Source of the DNA: Colwellia sp.
GTDB lineage: Bacteria; Pseudomonadota; Gammaproteobacteria; Enterobacterales; Alteromonadaceae
Assembly: GCA_022969215.1 (NCBI GenBank)
Contig: JALJPA010000011.1
Coordinates: 1-44,510 of the forward strand
Direction of reading: 5' to 3'
Length of the DNA: 44,510 bases
Shown one piece after another: positions 18,630 to 27,719 of this stretch (the first letter of the stretch is position 1; each line of letters starts with the position of its first letter). The translations under genes were made by a program, and so were the position numbers. Under the pieces are notes generated by a model that was not told the origin of the DNA, searched no databases, and was given only the letters and a program-made list of their open reading frames with translations.

Positions 18630-19841
18630 ATGAAAAACACCTATATTGCTCGCCAAGCCATATTAAACCATAAGTTGGAAACTATTGGCTATGAGCTATT
18701 TTTTAGAGATAGTCCTGACAATAAGTTTCCAGAAATAGATCCCGATGTCGCCAGCTCTAAATTAATTATCCAAAATCATATTTATGGTGATATACAAACA
18801 TTAAGCATGGGTAAGGTCGCCTTTGTCAATTTTACTGAATACGCTTTAATTCATAAATATCCGTTAATGTTTGATAAAAGCAGCATTGTTATTGAATTGG
18901 TCGGTCATAAAAAACCAACCAAAAACTTATTAAAAATTCTTGGCTATTATCATGGCAAGGGTTACCAAATAGCCTTAACAGAATATGACTTAGAGCGTCA
19001 TTGGGATACGTTATTTCCCTATATAAGCATAATAAAAATAAACTTAGAAAAAATCAATCCCAAACGTATAATTTCTGCCATACCAAGAATGAAACCTCAT
19101 AAGATAAAACTTGCCGCTGAAAGAGTCGAAACTAAATACCAAAGACAAGCACTGGTCGAAATCGGTTTTACTTATTTCCAGGGCTATTTTTATCATCAAA
19201 CAGAAATAATAGCAGGACAAAAAATAACCAGCCAAAAAGCGCAGATGCTGCACTTATTAAGCGAAACCTTTAATACGCCAATAAATTACGACAAGGTGGC
19301 TAAAATTATCAGTCACGATGTCAACCTCACCATAGGTTTATTGAAAATGGTCAACAATGTTTCAACCGGTTCTAAAGTTGAAATCACTTCGCTAAAACAA
19401 GCTGCGGTCTACTTAGGCGACGAGTCTTTGTGTCAGTTTGTCGCTATTTTAGCCTTATCGAATTTAACCTCGGAAACTGCTGATGAGGTGTGCCGACAAG
19501 CACTTATTACCGGAAAAATGATGGTCGAGCTAAGTCATAGTAATAGCTTTCAATCAGTTAGTGAATTTGCTTTTATTACCGGTTTACTCAGTGCCATTGA
19601 ACTGATGTTATCCATGCCTCTTGCAGAAATAATCAAAACCATGCCACTAGCTCCCGCCATTAAACAGGCTTTACTTACAAAAGAAGGCCCTCTTGGCGAG
19701 CTATTAATGTTAACAACAACATTCCTCTCAGGCAGCAATAATAATATTAACCAATTAATTACCAGTCACGCCTTAAACAAGCAAGCCATTCAGCAAGAGT
19801 TTCTCAGTGCTAGCCAGTGGTGTAGTGATTTAGGTATTTAA
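18630..19841 (+). CDS. EAL-HDOD (CdgJ/YuxH-like) signalling protein
   Basis: A 403-residue protein. The N-terminal half (to about residue 200) is a degenerate EAL domain: GYELFFRD replaces the catalytic EALLRW, and the metal-binding DDFGTG is replaced (IALTEYDL), so phosphodiesterase activity is unlikely. The C-terminal half (about 205-395) is an HDOD domain (ISHDVNLTIGLLKMVNNVS, ITSLKQAAVYLGDESLCQF). The EAL-HDOD architecture without activity is typical of regulators of motility and biofilm that act by protein contacts or ligand binding. It is convergent with the histidine kinase gene, with stops 34 bp apart. Confidence 0.88.
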   Translation: MKNTYIARQAILNHKLETIGYELFFRDSPDNKFPEIDPDVASSKLIIQNHIYGDIQTLSMGKVAFVNFTEYALIHKYPLMFDKSSIVIELVGHKKPTKNLLKILGYYHGKGYQIALTEYDLERHWDTLFPYISIIKINLEKINPKRIISAIPRMKPHKIKLAAERVETKYQRQALVEIGFTYFQGYFYHQTEIIAGQKITSQKAQMLHLLSETFNTPINYDKVAKIISHDVNLTIGLLKMVNNVSTGSKVEITSLKQAAVYLGDESLCQFVAILALSNLTSETADEVCRQALITGKMMVELSHSNSFQSVSEFAFITGLLSAIELMLSMPLAEIIKTMPLAPAIKQALLTKEGPLGELLMLTTTFLSGSNNNINQLITSHALNKQAIQQEFLSASQWCSDLGI

Positions 19842-19875
19842 GCTGGTAGATTTTTCTACATTATTCATCATTAAA

Positions 19876-21927
19876 CTAAGTGGACTTTACTGTTAGGGGT
19901 AAAGTGATACAAAACATGATGCCCTTCCCTTGCTTAGGAATACATTGAATATTGCCCTGCATAAGCTGCACCACTAGGTTGTATACTACACTTAGGCCAA
20001 TCCCCAAATTTTTATTCCCCATCTTAGTAGTATAAAAAGGTTCAAAAACATCATTCACAATAGCTGAATCAATGCCTTTACCGTTATCTTGATAAGTAAT
20101 TTCAATGTGGTCATTTACTTTAGCAATATCAATTTCTATTTCTGGGGTTAAGGTCTTTGCAAAAGCATGATCGATAGAATTAGCAATTAGTTGGCTAAAA
20201 ACTTTATTTAAAGCTTCCGGATAGCCTTGTATCACCACCTTGCTGCCGGAGATATTTATCACAGGTTTATCTTGTTTAAGCAACATCAGAATTAAATCAG
20301 TATGCTTAGAGATATGATCGAATACCTCAAACTCTTGTTGTGATTCTGCTTCTAAGTTTGCAGAAATCATTTTAAATTGACTAATTAAACCGGCGACTTT
20401 ACTCATTGAGTTTGATGAAAGCTCACAACCTTTGTTCAACTCAGTCATAAATGAATCTATATCTGACTTCTTAAGCCCTTCCCCTGCAACTAATCTACCA
20501 AAGCATGCCACTCTTTCATGGATATGAGAAACCCCTGTTACCGCTATACCTAAAGGAGTATTTACTTGGTGGGCCATTCTAGAAACTAAAGTCGTTAACG
20601 CAGACATTTTCCCCGATTTAACGAGTTTCTCTTGAGTTTGCTGCAATTGAGTTAAGGTTAAAGATAGATCGGTATTTGATTTTGCGATGACTCTTTTACT
20701 CTTTTGCACAGTCAATAAAAACACAACCAATATGATGACCATACTAAGGCCAAAAATAAGTATTATTTTAGTTTTTTGTCTTTCACTATTAACTTGCAAC
20801 GCTTTAATCTCAGCATTTTTTTCTAACGTTAATATATTAAGATCTTTAGAAATTGCCTCAGAAGTATTGAGGTAACTAGCCAGTTTAGCGCTTGTTTTAC
20901 GTGACACTACTTGTTCTAGGGTTTGCTGATACAGTAGCGATGATTGATAGGCTCTATGGTAGTCTGCTTTACTCGCATATATCTGTCTCTGCAGATCATA
21001 AGCTTTTGATAAACTGGTATTATTATTTTGTGCTATTGCTGCCACTATCACGGCTGCAACCACTTGCTCTGCTAATACAGGTTTATTACTGGCAATATAG
21101 ACCTTAACTAAGGCCAACTGACTAACCAATATGCCCTTAACAAAACCCGCCTGCTCTCTTATTGCTATCGCTTTATTAAAAGCAGCTTCTGCTTTTTGAT
21201 ATTGTTTTTGTTGGTAATAAAGTAACCCAAGGTTCTGATAAGAAAAGGAGGAATGAAACGTCAGCTGATGCTCAAGTCGCATCGCCAGTGATTTTTCTAG
21301 CAGCTCCGCAGATTTTTGATAGTTCTTCACCCCTAAGTAAGCTTCCCCAAGATTGTTATAGGTTGACGCTAAAATAGTCACATTATCATTGGTTATTACT
21401 ATGGCTAGCGCGGACTCTAAATAGCTCACAGCTTGCTTATAAAATCCTAGTTTGATAAAAGCATAACCAACATTACCTTGGCTAATGGCTTGAAAATTGC
21501 TGAACTCGGTAATACTTTTTACTACACCATAGGCCTTTAAGTTAGCGTTCAGTGACTCTTCAATATTATCCATATGCCAATAAACGATAGCCTTGGTATT
21601 GTAGTAATGCCAAAACAATACCTTATCACTTGCTAAGTTGGCGATTTCCTTAACTTCTTCAATGGTTTCAAGTGCTAAGGCATGATGATTTAAGTAAGTG
21701 TTTGCGACCACTTTATGCCTAATGATATTGACTCTTTGCACGGCCGTTAACTGTACTTTGCTCTTTTTGAGCTGCTCTATTACCCTAAGTGCCTGTTCAG
21801 GATCAGCAACAACTAAAGACTCTATGCTGGCTAATTTTTCCAGCAAGATTTTCTCAGTGCTAGCCCAAGAGAAAGAGACTAAAAAGAAAAGTGATAGCAT
21901 TAACAATGTCTGCTTAGTTAGCATCAT
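19876..21927 (-). CDS. TPR-sensor membrane histidine kinase
   Basis: About 683 residues from the ATG at 21927; the frame extends only to a weaker TTG at 21948. A signal peptide (LLMLSLFFLVSFSWA) is followed by a periplasmic TPR array (about residues 90-330, for example YNNLGEAYLGVKNYQKSAELLEKSL and YQNLGLLYYQQKQYQKAEAAF). Then come a transmembrane helix (about 390-412), a short coiled coil, a phospho-acceptor box (MAHQVNTPLG, His near 451) and an ATPase domain (DNGKGID near 614, GNKNLGIGLSVVYNLV near 645). There is no receiver domain, and no response-regulator gene next to it, so it is an orphan kinase. Confidence 0.88.
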   Translation of the reverse strand: MMLTKQTLLMLSLFFLVSFSWASTEKILLEKLASIESLVVADPEQALRVIEQLKKSKVQLTAVQRVNIIRHKVVANTYLNHHALALETIEEVKEIANLASDKVLFWHYYNTKAIVYWHMDNIEESLNANLKAYGVVKSITEFSNFQAISQGNVGYAFIKLGFYKQAVSYLESALAIVITNDNVTILASTYNNLGEAYLGVKNYQKSAELLEKSLAMRLEHQLTFHSSFSYQNLGLLYYQQKQYQKAEAAFNKAIAIREQAGFVKGILVSQLALVKVYIASNKPVLAEQVVAAVIVAAIAQNNNTSLSKAYDLQRQIYASKADYHRAYQSSLLYQQTLEQVVSRKTSAKLASYLNTSEAISKDLNILTLEKNAEIKALQVNSERQKTKIILIFGLSMVIILVVFLLTVQKSKRVIAKSNTDLSLTLTQLQQTQEKLVKSGKMSALTTLVSRMAHQVNTPLGIAVTGVSHIHERVACFGRLVAGEGLKKSDIDSFMTELNKGCELSSNSMSKVAGLISQFKMISANLEAESQQEFEVFDHISKHTDLILMLLKQDKPVINISGSKVVIQGYPEALNKVFSQLIANSIDHAFAKTLTPEIEIDIAKVNDHIEITYQDNGKGIDSAIVNDVFEPFYTTKMGNKNLGIGLSVVYNLVVQLMQGNIQCIPKQGKGIMFCITLPLTVKST

Positions 21928-22168
21928 AAGGCAATAAACCACTAGCAACGGGTATTAGAATTTAATTATAGTAATTAATTGACCGATAAATTGTGCTTTA
22001 GGAAATTTCAGAAAAGAGTGTTCATCACGGCTGAGGCTGACCGAACAAAGAAGGGGGAATGGCTGACTTGGCTTGCAGGTAAACCAATGGCAACCAATGA
22101 GCTTTTGACTCGTTAATTGCTATTCTAGTACAACAAAGACCAAGTCTGCTTTAAAAAAGGGGTAAGAA

Positions 22169-22192
22169 TTGGCTGTATTTAAAAACAGCCAA
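22169..22192 (-). terminator. Putative terminator of the J-domain operon
   Basis: TTGGCTGT and ACAGCCAA pair in an 8-bp stem just past the last gene of the operon. On the minus strand the stem is followed by TTCTTACCCC and then TTTTTT, so the T-tract is displaced. Confidence 0.5.
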
Positions 22193-22197
22193 GGAGC

Positions 22198-23118
22198 TTA
22201 GACTTCATCAGGTCTTAAATAAGCGATATCATCTTCATCGTCGGCATGAAAATCGTAACCACCTTCAAAATCATCATTCAATTCAACCGATAGGGTAATA
22301 GGCAACTCTAATATCTCTTGAATAAAGATGGTAATATCAGTTTGTTGCTTAATGATGCTTTTAAATTCAGAAAAATCTAATAACTCAATTTCTTGCAAGT
22401 AATTTCTAGTAGGTATCGATAGTTGCTCGGTGAGTTTAACGATACAAGTTTGCAATTTATCAAGCAGCACATCTTTTTCTATGCTGATAAGATAAGTGTT
22501 TAACGCTTGATATAAAGAGCTAGTAAACACTTTTTTATCCGAATCAATAAGTAATAATGCAATAGCGCTATTAAGAAATCTTTGCAATTCAAAGGTTAAT
22601 ATATCTTCATCATTCTCAATAAACAATGTATTAGCACTATAGTTCGCGGCAATGCTTTTATAAACATCTAATAGCTTAGCGCTTTTATAGCTTTCTTTCA
22701 TTAAATTGGCATGCATAAGGCTGATATCAGCGGTGTCATTGATGGCTAAAGCATAAGTACTGATCGAAATACCTTCAAAGAATGAAGGTGATACTTTCTT
22801 CAGTTGCGCATATTTAGCCCAGCCCGCTCGAAAGCAATAAACAATGCCTTGAGTTTTTATAATCTCTTTTGCTTTATCCGCATCGTTATCACACAGTTCT
22901 AATAAACCTAAATTGCTAATACCTAGAACAATCTCGCAGCCTTTTTTAATTTGGTCGGCATAAATTATCGATAAGTTATCCGAAGCAATCCGTAACGACA
23001 TATCGATTAATTGTTGTTTGAGCTTAGCTATAAACTCGGGAGAAAAATAGCCATCACTTTCTCCGTCTTTTAAAACCAAAAGTAGAAAAGGATGATTTCT
23101 TAACTCTGCTATTTTCAT
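22198..23118 (-). CDS. Unknown acidic helical protein, last gene of the J-domain operon
   Basis: A 306-residue protein I do not recognise. It lacks a signal peptide and transmembrane segments, so it is cytoplasmic. Most of it is predicted by eye to be helical (for example FLNSAIALLLIDSD, VLLDKLQTCIVKLTEQL). It ends in a strongly acidic tail with ELNDDFEGG and HADDEDD. AGGA precedes the ATG. Upstream, 49 bp separate it from a 215-residue partner, and all four genes of the cluster run the same way. A remote link to the DUF6178-like helical-repeat proteins is a guess only. A client-, scaffold- or assembly-related role with the J-domain protein is inferred from context. Confidence 0.7.
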   Translation of the reverse strand: MKIAELRNHPFLLLVLKDGESDGYFSPEFIAKLKQQLIDMSLRIASDNLSIIYADQIKKGCEIVLGISNLGLLELCDNDADKAKEIIKTQGIVYCFRAGWAKYAQLKKVSPSFFEGISISTYALAINDTADISLMHANLMKESYKSAKLLDVYKSIAANYSANTLFIENDEDILTFELQRFLNSAIALLLIDSDKKVFTSSLYQALNTYLISIEKDVLLDKLQTCIVKLTEQLSIPTRNYLQEIELLDFSEFKSIIKQQTDITIFIQEILELPITLSVELNDDFEGGYDFHADDEDDIAYLRPDEV

Positions 23119-23167
23119 TAATGAATCCTAGTTATATAAAGCTGTATGGTAATATATTTTTTAAATT

Positions 23168-23815
23168 CTACAGTGGCGCAAACATATCATCAGTGTCTAT
23201 TTCCACTGAGGTTACTCTTTGTTTATTGGCATTATCTTTCAACGCTTTTTCGACGTTTGCTAGCGTGCCATTGCTACTTACTACCATAACTTCACGATAG
23301 GCATCTTCATCTAATGATTTAATTTTCATTAGCAGCTCTTCGATACTGCCAGATGTTTGCTCTTCGTCTTCTTCAATTTCAGAGAAATCATGACCAACAA
23401 ACGGCAGAGACAAATATAATAGGCCAAAGTCATCTTCAACAATGGCTTTTAATACTTCTAACTGTTTTTCTTCATCATCGGTAGAAAGAAAAATTTGTGA
23501 TAATAAACTGTGTGCTTCAGTTTGCGCACAAAACACATGATCTTCATCCATATTCTGCCAATAAGACGGCTCAACATTTAATAGCTGTTTAATCGACTCG
23601 GCATCCATTAACCAGGTAGCGATAGAAGGAATGGTGGCATCGTGCTCTCTAACAATTTTAGCCACGGTTAAAATATCCATCTCGGTTAATACCGCCATCA
23701 TGGTTTCATCACCATGTTCTGCAGCAATAGCCTCTAATGAAGTACCTGCGCGTCTACCGCTTTGTTGTGCTATTTCGATAATATCAGTAGCCAGAATGAG
23801 TGCGTTTTTTGTCAC
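23168..23815 (-). CDS. Unknown helical-repeat protein of the J-domain operon
   Basis: A 215-residue cytoplasmic protein from a GTG start (23813-23815) preceded by AGGA. The body consists of repeated short helices reading like an alpha-solenoid (EHGDETMMAVLTEMDILTVA, ATWLMDAESIKQLLNVEPSYW, EKQLEVLKAIVEDDFGLLYL). An acidic linker follows (SEIEEDEEQTSG), then a further helix region. No enzyme motif is visible. The style resembles DUF6178-like or FliG/MgtE-like N-repeats, but I cannot assign it. It lies 49 bp upstream of the 306-residue gene and 73 bp downstream of the 153-residue gene. Confidence 0.7.
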   Translation of the reverse strand: MTKNALILATDIIEIAQQSGRRAGTSLEAIAAEHGDETMMAVLTEMDILTVAKIVREHDATIPSIATWLMDAESIKQLLNVEPSYWQNMDEDHVFCAQTEAHSLLSQIFLSTDDEEKQLEVLKAIVEDDFGLLYLSLPFVGHDFSEIEEDEEQTSGSIEELLMKIKSLDEDAYREVMVVSSNGTLANVEKALKDNANKQRVTSVEIDTDDMFAPL

Positions 23816-23888
23816 GGTTATTCCTTAAAAAGTCTTTGTATTTGTTATTAGATGCCTAATTCAATTCATTAGGACAATTCACTTTTTA

Positions 23889-24350
23889 CTAGTAGTTCTC
23901 ATCAAAATCATCTGATGAATAATCATCAATTTGCTCATAATCATCCGCTACAGCTTTTAAAGGTGTCGCATCATAGCGGTTATAAAAATGAATAACTAAC
24001 ACAGCAATTTTTAAATCTTGTTCACAATCGTTCATCATTTCGCTTATGCAGGCTCTGGCATCCGCATGTACACCAACGAATGGTTTTACCTCTGCCCAAG
24101 AAGGCTCATTGCTTAAGTCGACTAAGGCCAAATTTTTACTATCAATTCTGATTTTGGTGGTTATAGCCATAGCTAACTGATCAACCATACCGGTAAATAG
24201 TGAAGGCATAGCCTGTAACTGGACAAATAGATTATCTAAATAAATAGATAATAATTCAGGATTTTCAGGATCCGTTAACGAGGTCATATTTTCTAAATAC
24301 ATAGAAAAATCGTCGGTTAAATAATCAGGTATATTTTTGTCAGATTGCAA
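23889..24350 (-). CDS. Unknown small acidic protein of the J-domain operon
   Basis: A 153-residue protein starting at TTG (24348-24350) behind AGGA. It has no signal peptide. It is helical and acidic, with a very acidic C-terminal tail rich in Asp/Tyr (DDYEQIDDYSSDDFDENY). A conserved-looking core, HADARACISEMMNDCEQDL, contains two Cys. I recognise no family. It is the second gene of the cluster, between the J-domain gene and the 215-residue gene. The three unknown products share acidic composition and helical character, which suggests they work together (inference). Confidence 0.65.
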   Translation of the reverse strand: MQSDKNIPDYLTDDFSMYLENMTSLTDPENPELLSIYLDNLFVQLQAMPSLFTGMVDQLAMAITTKIRIDSKNLALVDLSNEPSWAEVKPFVGVHADARACISEMMNDCEQDLKIAVLVIHFYNRYDATPLKAVADDYEQIDDYSSDDFDENY

Positions 24351-24450
24351 AGGTTGTTTCCTAGCTACATGTGTTAAAAGTTGTGTGTGTTCAAATTAAG
24401 AGTTTTGTGTATTTTCTATGTGAGATATTGGCTGGTGTTTAGCTCAACGC

Positions 24451-24483
24451 CTAACTTAATACCTAACTTAATACCTAACTTAA
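24451..24483. repeat. 12-bp tandem repeat carrying in-frame stop codons
   Basis: CTAACTTAATAC occurs twice plus a nine-base part copy. On the minus strand each unit is in frame with the J-domain gene and holds a TAG, so the gene ends in a run of three in-frame stops (LS-stop, VLS-stop, VLS-stop). Confidence 0.8.
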
Positions 24484-24735
24484 GGCATTATGCCAAAAGG
24501 AATCAGCAACCTCTCGGGGATCCGTAATAATGGTATAGTTACTTTTCAAATACAAAGCACGCTTTTTAGGATCCGAAATAGCATCATAGGACTTTTGAAT
24601 TAATTGAAACTTTTCTCCATCCTCAACACTTGTAGTTTTATCTGGGTGATATTTATTCGCGAGTTTTCGATAGGCTTTTTTGATCTCGATGGTCGTCGCA
24701 TCTCTACCTACACCTAACTGTTCAAAGTGATCCAT
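24475..24735 (-). CDS. Stand-alone J-domain (DnaJ-like) protein
   Basis: An 86-residue protein that is almost entirely a J domain. Helices II and III flank an intact HPD motif ([15 protein letters not shown]), followed by [20 protein letters not shown]. No Gly/Phe linker, zinc domain or client-binding domain is present, so this is a class III J-protein that would recruit and stimulate an Hsp70 (DnaK) for a dedicated client. It heads an apparent operon with three unknown acidic proteins, which are the obvious candidate clients or partners (inference). Confidence 0.88.
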   Translation of the reverse strand: MDHFEQLGVGRDATTIEIKKAYRKLANKYHPDKTTSVEDGEKFQLIQKSYDAISDPKKRALYLKSNYTIITDPREVADSFWHNALS

Positions 24736-25085
24736 ATATTTACAACTACCTCTGGTTGAAGTTTTACCTTAACAACATCATTATATTTACTTATTTGCCC
24801 TTGAAGAACAACATGAGCATTATTAAAACCCTCATCTAAGCCCCTGATAACAGTTTGCTAAAATGCATAGTTGCGCCAAACATAATAACCAAACCTAGGT
24901 CAAGCACCATAGAGCTAACGGTTAGGGGTATTTTAATCTAATCAAAACATTCTTGCTAACGTTTTTTCATGGTGAATTTACTCATTAACGCTATTATCTG
25001 CCACTTGATTGCTGATAATATCTGACTACCCTTGATAAGTTAAAATACTTTCAACAACTTGAATTAAAAACATAAGATATTTTAT
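24736..25085. other. Non-coding divergent region
   Basis: About 350 bp between the J-domain gene (minus) and the cyclophilin gene (plus). It presumably holds both promoters. I see no gene, repeat or clear operator. Confidence 0.5.
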
Positions 25086-25745
25086 ATGAATAATAACAAA
25101 AACTTTATTGCTAGCCTTTTTCTATTACTCACGTTAACTGCTTGTTTTGGCGGTGACCCCGCAATAGAAAAAGCTGATAGTTTTATTACTAAGCAAGCAA
25201 TAGATAAAACAGATATAAGGTGGAAAACCACCTTAACTAAGCCGCCATTACTTACCTTCACTCAAGGTAAAGATTATTTTTGGGATCTGCAAACAAATCA
25301 AGGCAAGCTCACTATCAAGCTATTAACCGATTCTGCACCTATGCATGTTTCTAGTACCATTTACTTAACGGAACTTGGTTTCTATGATGAATTGATTTTT
25401 CATCGTGTTATCCCCGGCTTTATGGCACAAGGTGGTGACCCTACAGGTACTGGTGCTGGTAACCCTGGTTATAAGTATGATGGCGAATTTGACGGTGAAG
25501 CAAATCATAGCGAAGCGGGAACATTAAGCATGGCAAATTCTGGCCCTGGTACCGATGGCAGCCAATTTTTCTTAACCTTTAAAGCGACGCCTTTTTTAGA
25601 TGGCAAACACACTGTTTTTGGTAAAGTTGTTGAGGATGAAGATGACAGCTTAACTAAAATTGAAGCGTTAGGCAGTAGAAGTGGCAGAACCACAGAAGTG
25701 GTTAAAATTATTAAAGCAACAATTCGTATCGAAAATAGCAAATAA
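25086..25745 (+). CDS. Lipoprotein cyclophilin-type peptidyl-prolyl isomerase
   Basis: A 219-residue protein. The N-terminus is a lipoprotein signal ([13 protein letters not shown]; lipobox LTAC with Cys20), so it is membrane-anchored and faces the periplasm. The cyclophilin domain (about 65-215) shows [19 protein letters not shown] (catalytic Arg in FHRV), [17 protein letters not shown] and LDGKHTVFG, all intact. It would catalyse cis-trans isomerisation of prolyl bonds in exported proteins. It is monocistronic, followed by a strong hairpin. Confidence 0.93.
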   Translation: MNNNKNFIASLFLLLTLTACFGGDPAIEKADSFITKQAIDKTDIRWKTTLTKPPLLTFTQGKDYFWDLQTNQGKLTIKLLTDSAPMHVSSTIYLTELGFYDELIFHRVIPGFMAQGGDPTGTGAGNPGYKYDGEFDGEANHSEAGTLSMANSGPGTDGSQFFLTFKATPFLDGKHTVFGKVVEDEDDSLTKIEALGSRSGRTTEVVKIIKATIRIENSK

Positions 25746-25767
25746 ACAGACTTTTCTTTATCGTTTT

Positions 25768-25805
25768 AGCAGGTTTAAGCTCCACTTTTGGAGCTTAAAC
25801 CTGCT
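25768..25805. terminator. Perfect 16-bp hairpin after the cyclophilin gene
   Basis: AGCAGGTTTAAGCTCC-actttt-GGAGCTTAAACCTGCT is a perfect 16-bp stem with a 6-nt loop about 20 bp past the stop. Neither strand has a T-tract directly after the stem, so it may be a terminator variant or a transcript-stabilising structure. Confidence 0.6.
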
Positions 25806-25908
25806 TGATGTCGCGGTCGTTATAGTGGCGACAAGATGAAATAGGGAACGATCAATAAGCGGCTAACTAAATAATATAAAGATTCAGGTAAACTCCTAGG
25901 CTAACTGG

Positions 25909-26670
25909 CTACGGAGTAATACCATACTTTTGCATTATTTTATTATATTCTCCGGATGCAACTAACTTATCTAACAGCATATTCATCGTAGTAACACTAA
26001 GGTTGGTGTTTTCCCTGAGCAAAATGGTGTGTTGGTATTCTTGATCCATTTTAGTGGCGATCAAAAGCTCAGACTTTGCCGAAGGATTATCAAGCAGGTA
26101 TTTATCTAAGAAAGACTTTGTCACTATGGCGATATCCATTTTCCCCCATAACACCAAATGAACATTCACCCTTTCATCAGACGATAGTTGTATATCGAAC
26201 TTTGACCTTAAAAAATTAGGATCAGAATTGAAGTCGGCAAAATTATAGTGGTAACCCAACATAGCTGAAATTGATTTTTTCTTCAGGCTATGGAAATAGT
26301 CTTGTTGCTTAGCTTTACTTTTTAGTGCTATAAAAACGTCTCCGCCCTTAAAAGGTAATTTAATTTCTACAATAGCAATATCCTGCCAGCCCCATACTTT
26401 TCTTTCAAAAAATAACAGATCAAATCGACCTTGTTGAAAGAAAACATACCTTCTTCTTGAGCTGGTTAAGACCAATTTAAAATGGTATTCATGCTGAATT
26501 TTATTTAATGAGTTAATGAGATCAAGTGTTATACCAGAGATGTTACCTTGACTGTCTTGTTCAATAAATGGCGGAGAAAGGTAACCGCCAACATTCACAT
26601 CTTCAGCGGCAGAGAGGCTACCACAATAAAGGAGTATTAAAAATGGTACTGCAATTAATTTGGTTAACAT
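25909..26670 (-). CDS. Family-3 periplasmic solute-binding protein
   Basis: A 253-residue protein with a signal peptide (LIAVPFLILLYCGSLSAAE) and the fold signature of SBP family 3 / transporter-like sensors (VGGYLSPPFIEQDSQGNISGITLDLINSL; VHLVLWGKMDIAIVTKSFLDKY). It has no permease or ATPase genes next to it, so like many Alteromonadales single-gene members it may be an orphan binding protein rather than part of an ABC importer. AGGA lies before the ATG. Ligand unknown; amino-acid-like ligands are usual for the family. Confidence 0.82.
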   Translation of the reverse strand: MLTKLIAVPFLILLYCGSLSAAEDVNVGGYLSPPFIEQDSQGNISGITLDLINSLNKIQHEYHFKLVLTSSRRRYVFFQQGRFDLLFFERKVWGWQDIAIVEIKLPFKGGDVFIALKSKAKQQDYFHSLKKKSISAMLGYHYNFADFNSDPNFLRSKFDIQLSSDERVNVHLVLWGKMDIAIVTKSFLDKYLLDNPSAKSELLIATKMDQEYQHTILLRENTNLSVTTMNMLLDKLVASGEYNKIMQKYGITP

Positions 26671-26876
26671 TGCATTCCTGATTTATTGGCATAAGACGCC
26701 TGTTCACCGACACTTCTATACCATCATTTTATTTACGATTAAATAGTTAATTATAGACACTGGTACTACAGTAGTTTCCTAAAAGATCATTTATTTTAAC
26801 AATACTAGCTCTATGCTGATATTAAATAACAAGCCGAGCCTTGCCTAAGAATAAGGTCTAAAAATAGCAGGAAAGA

Positions 26877-27719
26877 TCAGGCGGTAGACTTTAACTCAAT
26901 GGTATTGGTAAATAACCTTGGATCTAAAATTTTATCCAGCATGGCTGGATCAGGTAAACAATCGTCATCAACATAGTCAATATAATCCGCCGCCGAATCA
27001 AACACCAAAATATCAAAGGCTAATCTATCTTTTCCATAGCGACCTCGATGGATCATATCCGCTGAAAAAACTAGCAAGTCGCCCACAGCTAAGTGAATTT
27101 TTTTACCGGTAGCTAGCGCATCACTACTCACTCTACCCTGCTCTTCTTGGCGAACATTAAACTCCTCTTCATTATCCCAGCGTTTATGGGAACCAGGTAC
27201 TAGCTCCATGCCAAGTTCATCAAATAAAGGCACACGAAAGTGTACAACTTGTGTCTCATGCATAATTCTTTGCTGCGCTTCCAGATCATGATCATATTGG
27301 CAATCTCGATGCCAAAAATCTTTTTGCAAGGGGCTAACTGGATTGAAAAATAGTTGCGTGTTCATAAAATTGGCTTTGTTGGTAATAATATTATCAACCA
27401 ACGCCATTATTTTTTGTGAACTGATAAAGTTAAAAAGTTTGAGCCTATCCTCAGGGGCTAAATACTGACTGCCGGTAATTAAAGAAGAATTAAACGCTTC
27501 CTCCTGATAGAAATCAAAATTGTCTTGTTTCCATAACTGATGAAATTTTAAGATGACTTCTCTAAGTGCAGAGATTTCAGTGCGAGTAAAGTAATCTCTA
27601 ATAACAAAGTAACCGTGCTCTTTATACTCATTATTTATATGCTTATTGCTTATTTCGCTACTTTTTATTTCGGTACAACTTACCTGACTGCTATCAAATT
27701 CTTTGGCGCTAGCTTCCAT
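26877..27719 (-). CDS. Phytanoyl-CoA dioxygenase (PhyH)-family oxygenase
   Basis: A 280-residue Fe(II)/2-oxoglutarate-dependent oxygenase-like protein. The iron ligands are visible: His137 and Asp139 in FWHRDCQYDHD, and His224 in FSADMIHRGRYG, followed by Arg232 (DRLAFDI), which would bind 2-oxoglutarate. VPGSHKRW is a typical PhyH segment. It is likely to hydroxylate a small molecule, but PhyH members act on lipids, ectoine and secondary metabolites, and context does not choose. It is monocistronic, with a 20-30 residue N-terminal extension. Confidence 0.85.
   Translation of the reverse strand: MEASAKEFDSSQVSCTEIKSSEISNKHINNEYKEHGYFVIRDYFTRTEISALREVILKFHQLWKQDNFDFYQEEAFNSSLITGSQYLAPEDRLKLFNFISSQKIMALVDNIITNKANFMNTQLFFNPVSPLQKDFWHRDCQYDHDLEAQQRIMHETQVVHFRVPLFDELGMELVPGSHKRWDNEEEFNVRQEEQGRVSSDALATGKKIHLAVGDLLVFSADMIHRGRYGKDRLAFDILVFDSAADYIDYVDDDCLPDPAMLDKILDPRLFTNTIELKSTA

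Noticed and set aside
25909-26670. ABC importer component
   Set aside because: The solute-binding-like protein has no permease or ATPase gene nearby, so I call only the binding-protein family.
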